Of a DNA stretch of 64,000 nucleotides, positions 10,871-21,239 are shown piece by piece; positions within the stretch are counted from its first letter, which is position 1; each line of letters begins with the position of its first letter. A program made the position numbers and the translations under genes. The DNA is from Siphonodentalium dalli. Lineage: Eukaryota; Mollusca; Scaphopoda; Gadilida; Siphonodentaliidae. The DNA is taken from contig CP136063.1 of NCBI GenBank assembly GCA_032622095.1, positions 38,540,106 through 38,604,105 of the forward strand, in the 5' to 3' direction. The notes beneath the pieces were generated by a model that ran no database searches, was not told where the DNA came from, and saw nothing but the letters and a program-made list of their open reading frames with translations.

Positions 10871-11215
10871 ACGAGGAAGATACTGGTGACATACACTGAC
10901 TATTCTAGGTACATTCTTTATTCAATACACCAATGCTGATTTACATATGTCATTATAATTCTTTATAATGGATACATCGTATCCTATTTCTGCTGCCATA
11001 TATGATGTTATTGATACGGAATTGCCGCTGACATGGTCAAGGTATACACACTATTTAGGACGTTTGGGCACTCAGCGGCCATCTTGCATAAAAAAAAGTT
11101 CCCCACAGGTTACACATCCACCTCAACCGGAATATAAATAGAGACATCCCCGTGATACATTATCAACAGAGATAAAAACTTTAACAGAGAATTTTGGGTT
11201 AGACCCCAGTTCTGC
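10871..11215. other. Spacer, with a repeat block shared with 6955-7010
   Basis: No gene is seen. The last 50 bp (TTTAACAGAGAATTTTGGGTT and following) are the inverted counterpart of 6955-7010. This may be a leftover of the duplication that also produced the inverted ZNF tails. Confidence 0.4.
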
Positions 11216-11221
11216 TGGACT

Positions 11222-11227
11222 ATTACA

Positions 11228-11259
<32 letters not shown>

Positions 11260-11362
11260 GCGCTCTCTCTCTCTCTATCTATCTCCTCTCTCTCTCTATC
11301 TCTCTCTCTATATCTATCTATCTCTCTCCTCTCCTCTCTCTCTATCTCCCTTGCGCTCTCTC
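11222..11362. repeat. (CT)n-rich low-complexity tract
   Basis: An impure dinucleotide run of CT with interspersed CTAT and CTCC units over about 140 bp. It directly precedes the inverted satellite array. Confidence 0.95.
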
Positions 11363-11379
11363 ACTCTTAATCCCCAATA

Positions 11380-11755
11380 CTGTCACTATATGTACATTCA
11401 GCTGACCATAGCTTGTGGACTGTCACTATATGTACATGCATGTATCCATAGATTGTGGGCTGTCACTATATGCACATTCAGATGTCCATAGCTTGTGGGC
11501 TGTCACTATATTTACATTCAGATGTACAGAGCTTGTGGGCTGTCACTATAATTATGTACATTCAGATATCCATAGCTTGTGGGCTGTCAGTATAATTATG
11601 TACATTCAGATATCGATAGCTTGTGGGCTGTCACTATAATTATGTACATTCAGATATCCATTGCTTGTGGGCTGTCAGTATATGTATATTTAGATGTCCA
11701 TAGCTTGTGGACTGTAACTATATGTACATTCAGATGTACATAGCTTGCGAACAGT
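11380..11755. repeat. 40-44-bp satellite array, inverted relative to 2928-3420
   Basis: About nine units contain GTACATTCAGATATCCATAG, CTTGTGGGCTGTCACTATA and variants. Several are lengthened by an extra ATTATG to about 44 bp. It is the reverse complement of the array at 2928-3420 and abuts the same zinc-finger tail, so the two form arms of one inverted duplication. The plus-strand 74-codon frame across it is a by-product of the repeat. Confidence 0.85.
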
Positions 11756-12045
11756 CTTCGGCATACATCTCGCTTTTGTGAGCTGTTGTATGTTTATGAG
11801 TTTTCCTATGTCGCGTCAGAGAACTTAACTGGGTAAACTTTTTCTTACATACGTCGCATTGATACGGGCGATCACCAATGTGGAATCTCTCATGTTGAGT
11901 CAGATAACCGGAGTTTGTGAACGATTTCTCACATACATCGCACTAAATGGTCGATCACCTATATGTGGATTCTCTTGAGCACAATCAGATACTCAGAACG
12001 TGCGAATAACTTCTTACAGACATCACACTTGTGTGGGCAGTCTCA
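11756..12045 (-). pseudogene. Degraded zinc fingers downstream of the ORF at 12043-13416
   Basis: Beyond the stop codon of the intact ORF, minus-strand sequence still encodes finger pieces (CDVCKKLFARSEYLIVLKRIH, CEKSFTNSGYLTQHERFH, CDVCKKKFTQLSSLTRHRKTH) with the same stop and frameshift as the plus-strand copy at 2592-2927. The ORF therefore once had about four or five more fingers. Premature termination preceded the inverted duplication. Confidence 0.85.
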
Positions 12046-13416
12046 TGTGTGAATTAGTTTGTGTCTCACCAGTTTACTTGATCCTGTGAAGGATTTCGGA
12101 CATATATTACACCGATATGCCCGATCACCAGTGTGAATTCTCTTATGTTCAGTCAGATGTCCAGAACGAGCGAACGATTTCTCACATATATCACACTGAT
12201 ACGGACGATCACCTGTGTGTATTCTCCTATGAACAGTAAGACCGCCAGATTGTGCGAATACTTTTCTGCATATATCACACTTATGCGAGCTATCGCCTGT
12301 ATGGATTATCCTATGTTGCTTCAGATAATTTGACCGAGCGAAGTATTTATCACAAATATCACACTGATACAAGCGATCATCTGTGTGGATTTTCTTATGT
12401 TTCGTCAGATAACTTGATTGACTGAACGATTTCTGACATATATCGCACTGATATGGCAGGTCACCTGTGTGGATTCTCTTGTGCCCCGATATATTACTCG
12501 AGTCGGCGAACGATTTCTCACATATATCGCACTGATATGGCCGGTCGCCTATATGGACATTCCTATGTTGTGTCAGAGTACGTGACCGAGCGAACGATTT
12601 CTGACATATATCGCACTGATACGGACGATCACCTGAGTGGATTATCATATGTTGTGTCAGTGTACTTGACTGAGCGAACGATTTCTGACATATATCGCAT
12701 TGATGCGGACGGTCACCTGAGTGCTTTCTCTTATGTACAGTCAGATCTCCAGAACGTGCGAATACTTTCACGCATATATCACACTTGTGTGCGCCACCAC
12801 CTTTATGGATTATCATATGTTGCTTCAGATGACTTAAACGAGCAAACGATTTCTCACATATATCGCACTGATACGGACGATCACCTGTGTGGATTCTCTT
12901 ATGTTCAGTCAGATGTCCAGATTTTGTGAATACTTTCCCACATATATCACACTTGTATGGGCCGTCACCTGTATGGATTATCCTATGTTGCGTCAGATAA
13001 ATTGATTGACTGAACGATTTCTCACATATATCGCACTGATATGGCCGGTCGCCTATGTGGACATTCCTATGTTGTGTCAGAGTACTTGAATGAGTGAAGG
13101 ATTTCTCACATATATCACACTGATATGGCCGGTCACCTGTATGGATTATCTTATGTCTGGTCAGATGTCTAGAGCATATGAATACTTTCCCACAAATATC
13201 ACACTCAAATTGTGAGTGGTCATTTGTGTGTATAACTGTGTGTTCCGCCTGGGTGCTTGATTTTTCGCAGATATCGCTTTGGAAACGTTGATCACCAGCG
13301 TGGATTATATTTATATGTGCAGTCATATTTCCACAAAATAAACTATCCCATCTAATACATGTATGTGGATTCAGATATTGTAATACATGTAGGCCTATCT
13401 GAATATTTTCCTGCAT
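12043..13416 (-). CDS. C2H2 zinc-finger protein, 14 fingers
   Basis: A 457-codon frame with fourteen canonical 28-residue C2H2 fingers from residue 70 to the stop, plus two degenerate finger relics before them (around residues 20-39, ending NMTAHINIIH, and 45-63, FQSDICEKSS, which lacks the first Cys). Linkers are HTGDRPYQCDICEKSF or variants such as HIGDRPY and HSGDRPH. Several finger pairs are near duplicates (for example ARSGHLTEHKRIH and TKSGHLTEHKRIH), indicating internal tandem duplication. The product is a probable nuclear DNA-binding protein. The final finger ends exactly at HT-stop. That stop interrupts what was a longer array, so the present gene is C-terminally truncated but otherwise open. 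The start Met lies in unremarkable sequence. An upstream exon could supply the true N terminus. Confidence 0.85.
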   Translation of the reverse strand: MQENIQIGLHVLQYLNPHTCIRWDSLFCGNMTAHINIIHAGDQRFQSDICEKSSTQAEHTVIHTNDHSQFECDICGKVFICSRHLTRHKIIHTGDRPYQCDICEKSFTHSSTLTQHRNVHIGDRPYQCDICEKSFSQSIYLTQHRIIHTGDGPYKCDICGKVFTKSGHLTEHKRIHTGDRPYQCDICEKSFARLSHLKQHMIIHKGGGAHKCDICVKVFARSGDLTVHKRKHSGDRPHQCDICQKSFAQSSTLTQHMIIHSGDRPYQCDICQKSFARSRTLTQHRNVHIGDRPYQCDICEKSFADSSNISGHKRIHTGDLPYQCDICQKSFSQSSYLTKHKKIHTDDRLYQCDICDKYFARSNYLKQHRIIHTGDSSHKCDICRKVFAQSGGLTVHRRIHTGDRPYQCDICEKSFARSGHLTEHKRIHTGDRAYRCNICPKSFTGSSKLVRHKLIHT

Positions 13417-13646
13417 CCATATTGCTCTGTTTTATATTCGACACTGTAGCATCGAGGGTAAAAAGAAATTTCATTGGCCAATAAAAAGGACGATCTACCT
13501 TTGTTACGCAGATGCAAAATAAATCCGTTGCACTAACTTATAGTCTACAACACATATTTACTTTGTTTCTCGGAAGTAAAATTTAAAATCTGGTTTTGTA
13601 GAATGGAGATATGTATTGGGCGATAGAAGCCCAACAGCCAAGTATT
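13417..13646. other. 5' flank of the 14-finger gene
   Basis: A short AT-rich flank. It contains CAACAGCCAAGTATTGTGTT near its distal end, resembling the block at 6955-6970 upstream of the other minus-strand ZNF. That may be a shared promoter-proximal remnant, on weak evidence. Confidence 0.35.
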
Positions 13647-13655
13647 GTGTTATCG

Positions 13656-14714
13656 AATGCCGGCTGATACGGACCCTGGCTCTTACGGACCCTGGCTCAT
13701 ACGGACCCTAGCTTCTACGGACCACCGGCTGATACGGACCCTGGCTTATACGGACCCTCGGCTTATACGGACCCTGGCTTATACGGACCTCAATTAAGGT
13801 ATACAATTTTATTTGTTATGTTTATTTAAATAAAATCAAAATACTGACAACATACATACTGAGATAACAAAAAAAACCTGATGATAACAAAAATGGAACA
13901 ACGTTACATAAGACGAACATTATCTAAATTGGGACGTACAGCTTGGCGGCTTATTTCAGTAGTTTGCTGGCAGTTATCCTCATCAACGAGTAGTAGCTGT
14001 AGAACATTCAGGTTCAATGCAGGCATTGTGGAATTATGCTAGTCAAAAATAAATCAGTTGAATATATACCAGTTGTGTTTTTACTAACATGTTTTCATAA
14101 CAAATCAAACTCAGTGGATTCATCCTGATCACCATTCACTGACCATTTATCACCGCGGGTCTGTTTATACAACGCCATAAAGGGATCACACGCGCGTGTT
14201 TATACAACACGATTTAATAAATGCTTTTTCAAATCAGAACATCACATAAATTCTCAATTAATACAGATATATGTGTGCAAAGACAATCATAATTATATAT
14301 TAAATTCATAAATATAAGTTTGGAATAAATCGGTTAAATTCATAAATATAAATTTGAAAATCACCAAAACAAAAAAATCACCGAAATTCTCAATTAATAC
14401 AGATATACGTGTGAAAAGACAATCATAATTATATATCAAATTCATAAATATAAGTTTGTAAAATATCGGTTAAATTCATAAATATAAGTTTGAAAATCAC
14501 CAAAAAAAAATCACCGAAATTCTCAATTAATACAGATATATATGTGGAAAGACAATCATAATTATATATTAAATTCATAGATATAAGCTTGAAAATTGCA
14601 TATTTTAATTGAGGTCCGTATAAGCCAGGGTCCGTATCAGCCGGTGGTCCGTAAAAGCCAGGGTCCGTAAGAGCCAGGGTCCGTAAGAGCCAGGGACCGT
14701 ATAAGCCGCATACC
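13656..14714. mobile_element. Foldback transposon with 9-bp target duplication
   Basis: The element is flanked by the direct repeat GTGTTATCG at 13647-13655 and 14715-14723. Its ends are inverted arms built of 16-17-bp tandem units GGCTTATACGGACCCT: about eight on the left (13656-13797) and six in reverse complement on the right (14607-14714). The AT-rich core holds no long reading frame. Arms made of short tandem repeats plus a 9-bp duplication are the classic foldback architecture, and 9-bp duplications also fit the Mutator-like superfamily. A 106-codon shadow ORF at its right end is not a gene. Confidence 0.9.
14253..14600. repeat. ~134-bp direct repeat inside the foldback core (2.6 copies)
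   Basis: Copies begin CTCAATTAATACAGATAT at 14253, 14389 and 14522. Each contains CAATCATAATTATATAT, AAATTCATAAATATAAGTTT and a CACCAAAA run. The array is internal to the foldback element and non-coding. Confidence 0.85.
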
Positions 14715-14723
14715 GTGTTATCG

Positions 14724-15245
14724 GGGTAAAGTTGCAAAACAGAGTTCAACTCCGGGCTGTGCGATGTGGGAAAGCTGCCGGCATGTGTATTAAATCAAAC
14801 ATTTTGTATTGAATTTTTTTGCCAGTTACAATTCATTCTGGCTTGATCTAGGCCATTTTCAAATGAATATGGACAGTTCAGTTTCTCAGAATGGTTCAAA
14901 AATGAGTTATAAAGTACATACATATCAAATAAATGTGACATTTCTTCGCATTACGTGTGCAGGCATCTGTAAATCATGGGTAGGGGACTTTGCATGGAGC
15001 TTCAAGTTGTGTCTGGGTATGTAATTTGGGTAAATCGGCGGCTAACATACCAGCGCAACATAACGTTGTCAACGTGATCGAGGGTGCTTATCTGGCATCA
15101 TCCAAAAACACTCGTCGCCATACACGTTATATGTTATGAACAACGCCTTATAATATGAACAAAGGCTCTGATATTTACGACTGTATGTTATCCGGTCATT
15201 ATTCCTTGCCGTTTATTCTTGCGCAAATAGGCTGATCACCACTAT
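14724..15245. other. No recognisable gene
   Basis: A 71-codon frame at 14809-15024 shows no known motif. The sequence after 14723 continues the host locus that the foldback element interrupted. Confidence 0.4.
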
Positions 15246-15300
15246 TGAAGATCCCCCGAGTACTGCCGACCAGGTTCGGGTATCTTCGGGGGATCTTCAA
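15246..15300. repeat. Short inverted repeat (hairpin)
   Basis: TTGAAGATCCCCCGAG and TTCGGGGGATCTTCAA pair almost perfectly around a ~23-base loop. It is GC-rich compared with its surroundings. It lies 60 bp before another palindrome, so the two may belong to one element. Confidence 0.8.
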
Positions 15301-15361
15301 AATCGGGGATCCAGCTCCGTGAAGTAATGTTTTATGTTGTGTGTGAGTGTGTGATTTATTT

Positions 15362-15512
15362 AAGAAATAAATACAAGGTATATCGGTGTGTATGGTCAAG
15401 TTGTACCACACAAAAACTGATTGTAGGACGACGCGTAGCGGAGTCCTACAATCAGTTTTTGTTTGGTATAACTTGACCATACACACCGATACACCGTGTA
15501 TTTATTTCTTTT
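15362..15512. mobile_element. Palindromic ~150-bp hairpin element
   Basis: The arms run from AAGAAATAAATACA through TATCGGTGTGTATGGTCAAG and AAAAACTGATTGTAGGAC, with their near-exact reverse complement to 15512. The loop is about 13 bases (GACGCGTAGCGGA). It is a typical hairpin MITE with no coding capacity. A diverged half copy lies at 41310-41398. The 95-codon minus ORF over it is a shadow. Confidence 0.85.
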
Positions 15513-16560
15513 GTAATACGACTGAAAGTTTCTGGTCATAATTCGACTGAATAGGCAACAAAATACTGTGTTTTTCGGTCTCAGATGAGAAAACAGTTCG
15601 TGGTGTAATTCTTATTGGGCGTACTCGATTTCTTTGCACGGAGTACTCCTGGTAATTTGTTTGCGTAAAAACTCATTGTGATTGGCTAAAATAGGATGTG
15701 TTTTCAGCGGAGCCCGTGCCTTTCATTTAAATTGTACAGGAAACACGATTGCGGTCATTTCCGTGTTGGATTTTGTTGGGACAACATGAATATGGTCATC
15801 GACTATGGACCATTTTCCTTACACAAAGCGATCTAAATGATCTAGTTTACTAAACTAATCTTATTTCCCTTCTGGTGAACAAACGCTTTCATTTTCAACT
15901 TGATTCCGAAATATCGAATATGATCGAGATACGAATCGACGAATGTACAGCCCGGCCCCATGGAAAATACGATTTTACCGATTTATTTTGTCATTTAATA
16001 TACTTATTAAGTAACTTCCTGTGGTCGAAACATATATCAATATACCATAACATCATCTGGACCATATTCATTGGCAACCAAACTACTTTCAAGCGACAAA
16101 TCACTATAAAATTCGCAAGATTGTCAAGATTCAAAGTGTTACGGGTGCGGGTGTACTCCGTTGATGCCCCGTTTGCGCGGAGTTAGAAAAGACGGGAAAA
16201 GTCGCGTATGCGGCGATGTGAATAAACCGATTTTTTTCGTGGTACAATTTGAAAAAGTAGAATTGGAACGAGATAGCCATGGTAACTCGGGCCACTGGCT
16301 AATCAGGACATGGCTTTTAAGCATAGTTAGGCAGGGTCGTATTACAAAATATATTATGATGGCGAATTAACAATTAATTAATTATCTATTAAATAGATCG
16401 ATAATTAAGGAGGTGGAAAAGTAGAGATAAAATGTAGAGTAGAGGGATGGGGGACACCAATAGATGTGAGCTAAAAAGCTTTTTGTACCAGAAAAGTGAC
16501 TTTGAAACAGAATTATGGCATTGTTTTGGCATTCAAATGTGAAAAACTATAACTTCAACA
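15513..16560. other. No recognisable gene
   Basis: Open frames at 15875-16186 and 16161-16370 show no domain or conserved motif. I find no repeats that I can support. Confidence 0.4.
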
Positions 16561-16562
16561 TA

Positions 16563-16680
16563 AAGCCGGGCGCACATGTCGGAACATTTTTGTACAACAT
16601 TGTTGTAAGCGTCCACACACGCTACAACAACATGACACAACAAATATTATACAACAATGTTGTGACTGCACACGGCGAAT
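16563..16680. repeat. ACAACATTGTTG-rich inverted repeat block
   Basis: The block contains GCGCACATGTCGGAACATTT, TACAACATTGTTGTAAGCG and TACAACAATGTTGTGACTG, each partly self-complementary. It matches, in inverted orientation and with divergence, the block at 19140-19270. The two could be the ends of a degenerate 2.7-kb element. Confidence 0.55.
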
Positions 16681-16691
16681 TAGTTGTAAAA

Positions 16692-16748
16692 CAAGTCACG
16701 TGATAAAACGTCATCAAGTCACGTGATAAAACGTCATCAAGTCACGTG
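16692..16748. repeat. 23-bp tandem repeat with CACGTG (2.5 copies)
   Basis: CAAGTCACGTGATAAAACG-TCAT occurs twice, followed by a partial third copy ending CAAGTCACGTG. Each unit contains the E-box palindrome CACGTG. No gene nearby explains it. Confidence 0.85.
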
Positions 16749-16850
16749 TTGGCTGCATACTAATTTTTCTCCCCCAAGTTGATAGATGCGGAAAGCATGC
16801 ACCAGGCTCGATTTTTCCACGAATCCCTACCCTGGGCATGGCTAACGCAC

Positions 16851-16875
16851 GTTATATATATATATATATATATAC
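16851..16875. repeat. (TA)n microsatellite
   Basis: A pure alternating TA run of about 24 bases. Confidence 0.95.
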
Positions 16876-17040
16876 TGAACGGATTTTGATCAATTTAGTA
16901 GTTTTTCATAGGATAGGTTATATGGAGTTATCATTATTAAACCTCCAGGCCATATATAATTTGGTTATTTTGTACCTCCTGTGTTATTGGGTAGGGGATA
17001 TCAGGAGTTATTATTATGTGAGGTATTATCCCCTTCTTTA

Positions 17041-17669
17041 TTAAAGGTGGATTATCTCTTTGTAAACATGTATTATATAGTTACCGGGGTATAAAATATT
17101 AGATTTGAATAGAAGACTCCTGTCCGGAAATGCTTCTATCGATTAAAGGTGGATTATCTCTTTGTAAACATGTATTATATAGTTACCGGGGTATAAAATA
17201 TTAGATTTGAATAGAAGACTCCTGTCCGGAAATGCTTCTGTCGATTAATATTAATTTTATTTCGAATATTTTCTGGTCTAAAATTGTGTGTTTGTTCAGC
17301 TAACGAACAATATTGGTTACTGTTAACAGAGACCAGAAATTATATTGTGCAATTTTGTCACATATAAACGTTAATTATACTCATTATCGCTTATATCTGT
17401 GGAAAAAACAGTACAAACAACCAATATGTGACATTTGACATTCGTTGCGTAGCCGTAGGAACAGCCCAGTGCTCTATATCGCAATACGGTATCATCCGAA
17501 TGGTCGGTTCTAAAAATAGTAACATAAACGGGCCCGATTTAACATTCGAAATAAAATCAATATTAATTGATAGAAGCTTTTCCGGACATAGGCCTTCAGT
17601 TCATATCTATTATTTTATACACACGCAACTATTTAAAATTTGTTATTTAAAGAGATAATCCATCTTTAA
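17041..17669 (+). mobile_element. TTAA-flanked MITE, copy 2, with internal partial duplication
   Basis: TTAA lies at both ends (17041-17044 and 17666-17669). The element starts AGGTGGATTATCTCTTTGTA and ends AAAGAGATAATCCATCT. The first ~110 bp are repeated in direct order. The second start falls exactly at a TTAA inside the first copy (ATCGATTAAAGGTGG), as if a second element had inserted there and the remainder of the first was lost. A 76-codon ORF inside recurs in other copies and is not a gene. Confidence 0.9.
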
Positions 17670-19139
17670 ATTATATGGAGTGGTGGGTGAGGGCATAATA
17701 TACGCCAAACATGGACCTGTTTTTTTGTTTTATTTGGACAGAGTTACTCTTACATGTGTTTATAAATAAATCGCATGTCCTTTCATTATTAATGGGAATT
17801 TTGGAAGGAGCGTTACGTCGTCACGGTGGACCTTGATTTCGAACCTTTGTTCATATTAACTTTTTTTTAATCGGCATAGGCTTTGAACAATGATACATGA
17901 CCGAGCGGAACAGGTTATTAGGTTCAAAATATGATGTAATTGTATTTACCAACCGCTTAAGCGATAGCCAACTTCTGCGTTGAATATATTGTTATTTTCA
18001 CTTCTATGTCTTGGTGAATTAACTTCCTATCCAAGGGAATGACACACCCACATCTTGAAAATTGTACAGGTCTGGGTGAATCAACAATAAGTGGGATCAC
18101 TGAGTTGTGGCGATATTGGATTCATCCAGCTCTGACCCATGGTTTCAGAGATTCATCCAACTCCGGTTGTGTGGCTCTATATGGCTCAGGTCAACGTTCT
18201 TGAGCAGCATTTCCATATGTGAAAGTCATGAATAATTCATTACTTCCACACAGAGAATACCACTACAGAACCCCCGACCCATAGTTCCAAAACCATGGAA
18301 CCGGGCATGGTAGGTCCAATATGGACATGACTCGCATGATGCAGAGACAGCCAGATAGGGCATATTGATCGACAATAGCCCGATCTAGTACTGGCCCCAC
18401 CAATCGGGCAATAATCGACTGAATGATCTTCCACAGCCATAACGGTTGCATAACAGATATTTCGCTCTTTAAAATATTTGTTAATGTTATTTGAACTTAT
18501 TTTTCAATTGTATAATTTAACTATAAATTTTCACGGTAAACATACATCAATTCTACGTGTAAATAGGAACCGGCAAATAATTTATAGTCAAGTTTGGCTA
18601 TTATTATTATAGATAAATCGGTGCCGGTGTTTCAAATTCAAACAATTTTAATTTTCAGACCTGTACAAGCGGTAGACAGTGTAGTTTGTACAAATTACTA
18701 TATTGTCAAGACATGGGAAGTTAAACCCCACTGGATAGAAAATGTATTCACCAAGACCTACATTATGCAGTAGTCAGTGCAATATGCACTACTAGAGAAC
18801 TGAAGTCTGGACCTGTGAGTGTGAACAAAGAACAGGAGAATCATTCTCACTCTCAGAAATTACAGAATGCCATGTGCTGGTGAATAAAATCAAATCACAT
18901 TTCGAAACCATGAACCACTCCGCTCGGTCAAACTATATCGTTTCTCAATGTCTGCGCCTATTTTGTTCGAAAGCATGCTTCAGTTTTCAATGTTAGTTCA
19001 AAATATCGACTGTAATAAATTTCGAGGTGGGAGCCGCCATGTTTCTTTTCACCTTGAGATTTGACGCTGTACGTCATAGACTAAAAATAGAACGCTGTCC
19101 ATCCATTGGCTACAACAAGCAACAAAATCAAAATAATTT
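17670..19139. other. No recognisable gene
   Basis: 1.5 kb without motif-bearing ORFs. Overlapping minus frames of 62 and 66 codons near 18240-18451 have no known match. A small repeat of ATTCATCCA occurs near 18120-18150. Confidence 0.4.
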
Positions 19140-19270
19140 GATCGTTCCCAACAATGTTGCACAACAAAAAAATGTTGCATGCAAAAAAAATGCGGTACCA
19201 CACACGTCGCAACAATGTTACATAACAATGGTGTGCAACATTGTTGCGACGTGTGCGGTGGGCTTAAGTG
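19140..19270. repeat. Inverted-repeat block related to 16563-16680
   Basis: CGCAACAATGTTACATAAC and CAACATTGTTGCGACGTGTG can pair. Further left, CCCAACAATGTTGCACAAC adds a second arm. The outer end TGCGGTGGGCTTA is the rough inverted match of AAAGCCGGGCGCACA at 16563. Confidence 0.6.
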
Positions 19271-19544
19271 ACATACCATTAAAGGTGGTAGCGGGGCAAT
19301 GTTGCAAGAGCTATACTCGTCCTTGACCTCGATAAATGGTATAATCGTAGGGCGCGCATCTATAATCTCAAATCGACTCCATTCCACCCGCATTTGCAAT
19401 TTGACTTATATATCAAGATGTTCCACCTACTTTGGTGTTCTAGAAACCACCCGAAAAAGATCAGTTAATTAGTTGAATATAACGTGACTGCAAATTCTGA
19501 GGTGAAGGTCGAGTATAAGCTCTTGCGACATTACCCCTCTACCA

Positions 19545-20071
19545 TTAAAGGTGGACTATCTCTTTGTAAACATGTATTATATAGTTACCGGGGTATAAAA
19601 TATTAGATTTGAATATAAGACTCCTGTCCGGAAATGCTTCTATCGATTAATATTAATTTTATTTCGAATACTTTCTGGTCTAAAAAGGTGTGTTTGTTCA
19701 GCTAACGAACAACAGAGGTTACAGTTAACAGAGACCAGAAATTATATTGTGCAATTTTGTCACAAATGAACGTTAATTATACTCATTATAGCTTATATCT
19801 GTGGAACAAAACTATACAAACAACCAATCTGTTACATTTGACAGTCGTTGCGTAGCCGTAGGAGCAGCCCAGTGCTCTATATCGCAAAAGGTCTCATCCG
19901 AATGGTCGGTTCTAAAAATAGTAACATAAACGGGCCCGATATAATATTCGAAATAAAATCAATATTAATTGATAGAAGCTTTTCCGGACATAGGTCTTCA
20001 GTTCATATCTATTATTTTATACCCACGCAACTATTTAAAATTTGTTATGTAAAGAGATAATCCATCTTTAA
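19545..20071 (+). mobile_element. TTAA-flanked MITE, copy 3
   Basis: A 527-bp copy bounded by TTAA at 19545-19548 and 20068-20071. Both terminal inverted repeats are intact, and an internal CTGGTCT ... AGACCAG pair brackets the centre. No coding capacity. Confidence 0.92.
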
Positions 20072-21239
20072 GTTGTTGGAATTAATTTCATTGCTTGATT
20101 ACCCACGATTTATGAAGTTTTGTGCTGTTTACAGATGAAAATGTTGATACTCTATTTTTAGATTTACTACTATAGTCGAAAGCGAGATTACAAGATGTCG
20201 TATTATTACGCAAATCACATAAATAGAAAAAATACATGTTTCAGAATATTGTATCATTCTAAAATAGCCTATATAAAAACAAATTTATACATAGGAAAGT
20301 ACCGTATTCCGACGAAATATGTTATAACGAACCAAAGCCGGACACTTTGGGTCGTATATAGGCTATATCTGATTTTGTGACGTCACCAATTATTAAGTAA
20401 TACGACGCTGAAATTTTGATTTTTGGAAAGCACGAATGTCGCACATAGGATCGGTGGGCCTAAAGCATTATTGTCGTAATCGGCTGTTAAGAGGCCAACA
20501 CAAATCAGTCGATGTATAACATCATATTTATATAAACGTCATAAATTTGCATTTCTAACGGGTATACTCCGGCACTCTATTGGATCAAATCATAAATAAA
20601 CTAAAATAACCACGACAAAACGCTATATATCTGTATCTCAAAGATTGATTTTCGAACTGGTGCACATCAGTGGATCAATACTTCATGGTTATGTAGAGAC
20701 TATACCGCGCGAAAGGAAATAAGATAATATTTAATTTGGATTTGATTGTTATCATAAGTCTGCATACTTACATGCATCTGATAATCCATATATATCCTAT
20801 TTTCTTGAATAGAATGAAAACACATACTTATGAACAAAGCAGAAGACACATTCAGTTCCAAGCGAATTCGGTCAATGGTGAAAGTAACACTATGACGTTT
20901 GTCGACTATCGTAGAAATTAACATGACGACATGTTAGTTCCAGTTCCATGCACTCTCGACAACATATATAACTATTTATAATTACCCCACCAAACAAAAG
21001 TCTGCATGTGAATATTATTTTGTGGGAATCTGTAAAGTGATTGTGACTAGAATTGTTTTAAACGCTACATGCTGAACCCCCGGCGTATGCGATTGTTTTA
21101 GCTTTGGTTCGTTTATTACGCTTGCGTATGATCATATTATTTTACGACGGACTCATTGCGAGAGTTCACTTCCGGTCAATTCTATTTTGGTGCACTGTAA
21201 GAAAACATTTTGGAGAAAATTAAGTTTAATAAAATTTAA
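20072..21239. other. No recognisable gene
   Basis: AT-rich. ORFs of 60 to 75 codons lack motifs. Nothing further is supported. Confidence 0.4.

Noticed and set aside
12133-12929. Plus-strand ORFs of 66 and 158 codons
   Set aside because: Antisense shadows of the 14-finger ZNF. The regular peptide pattern mirrors the finger repeat.
17428-20060. Repeated 70-76-codon ORFs in the MITEs (also in 4978-5238 and 39659-39871)
   Set aside because: They recur only because the MITE sequence recurs. They carry frameshifts and stops among copies and match no transposase.
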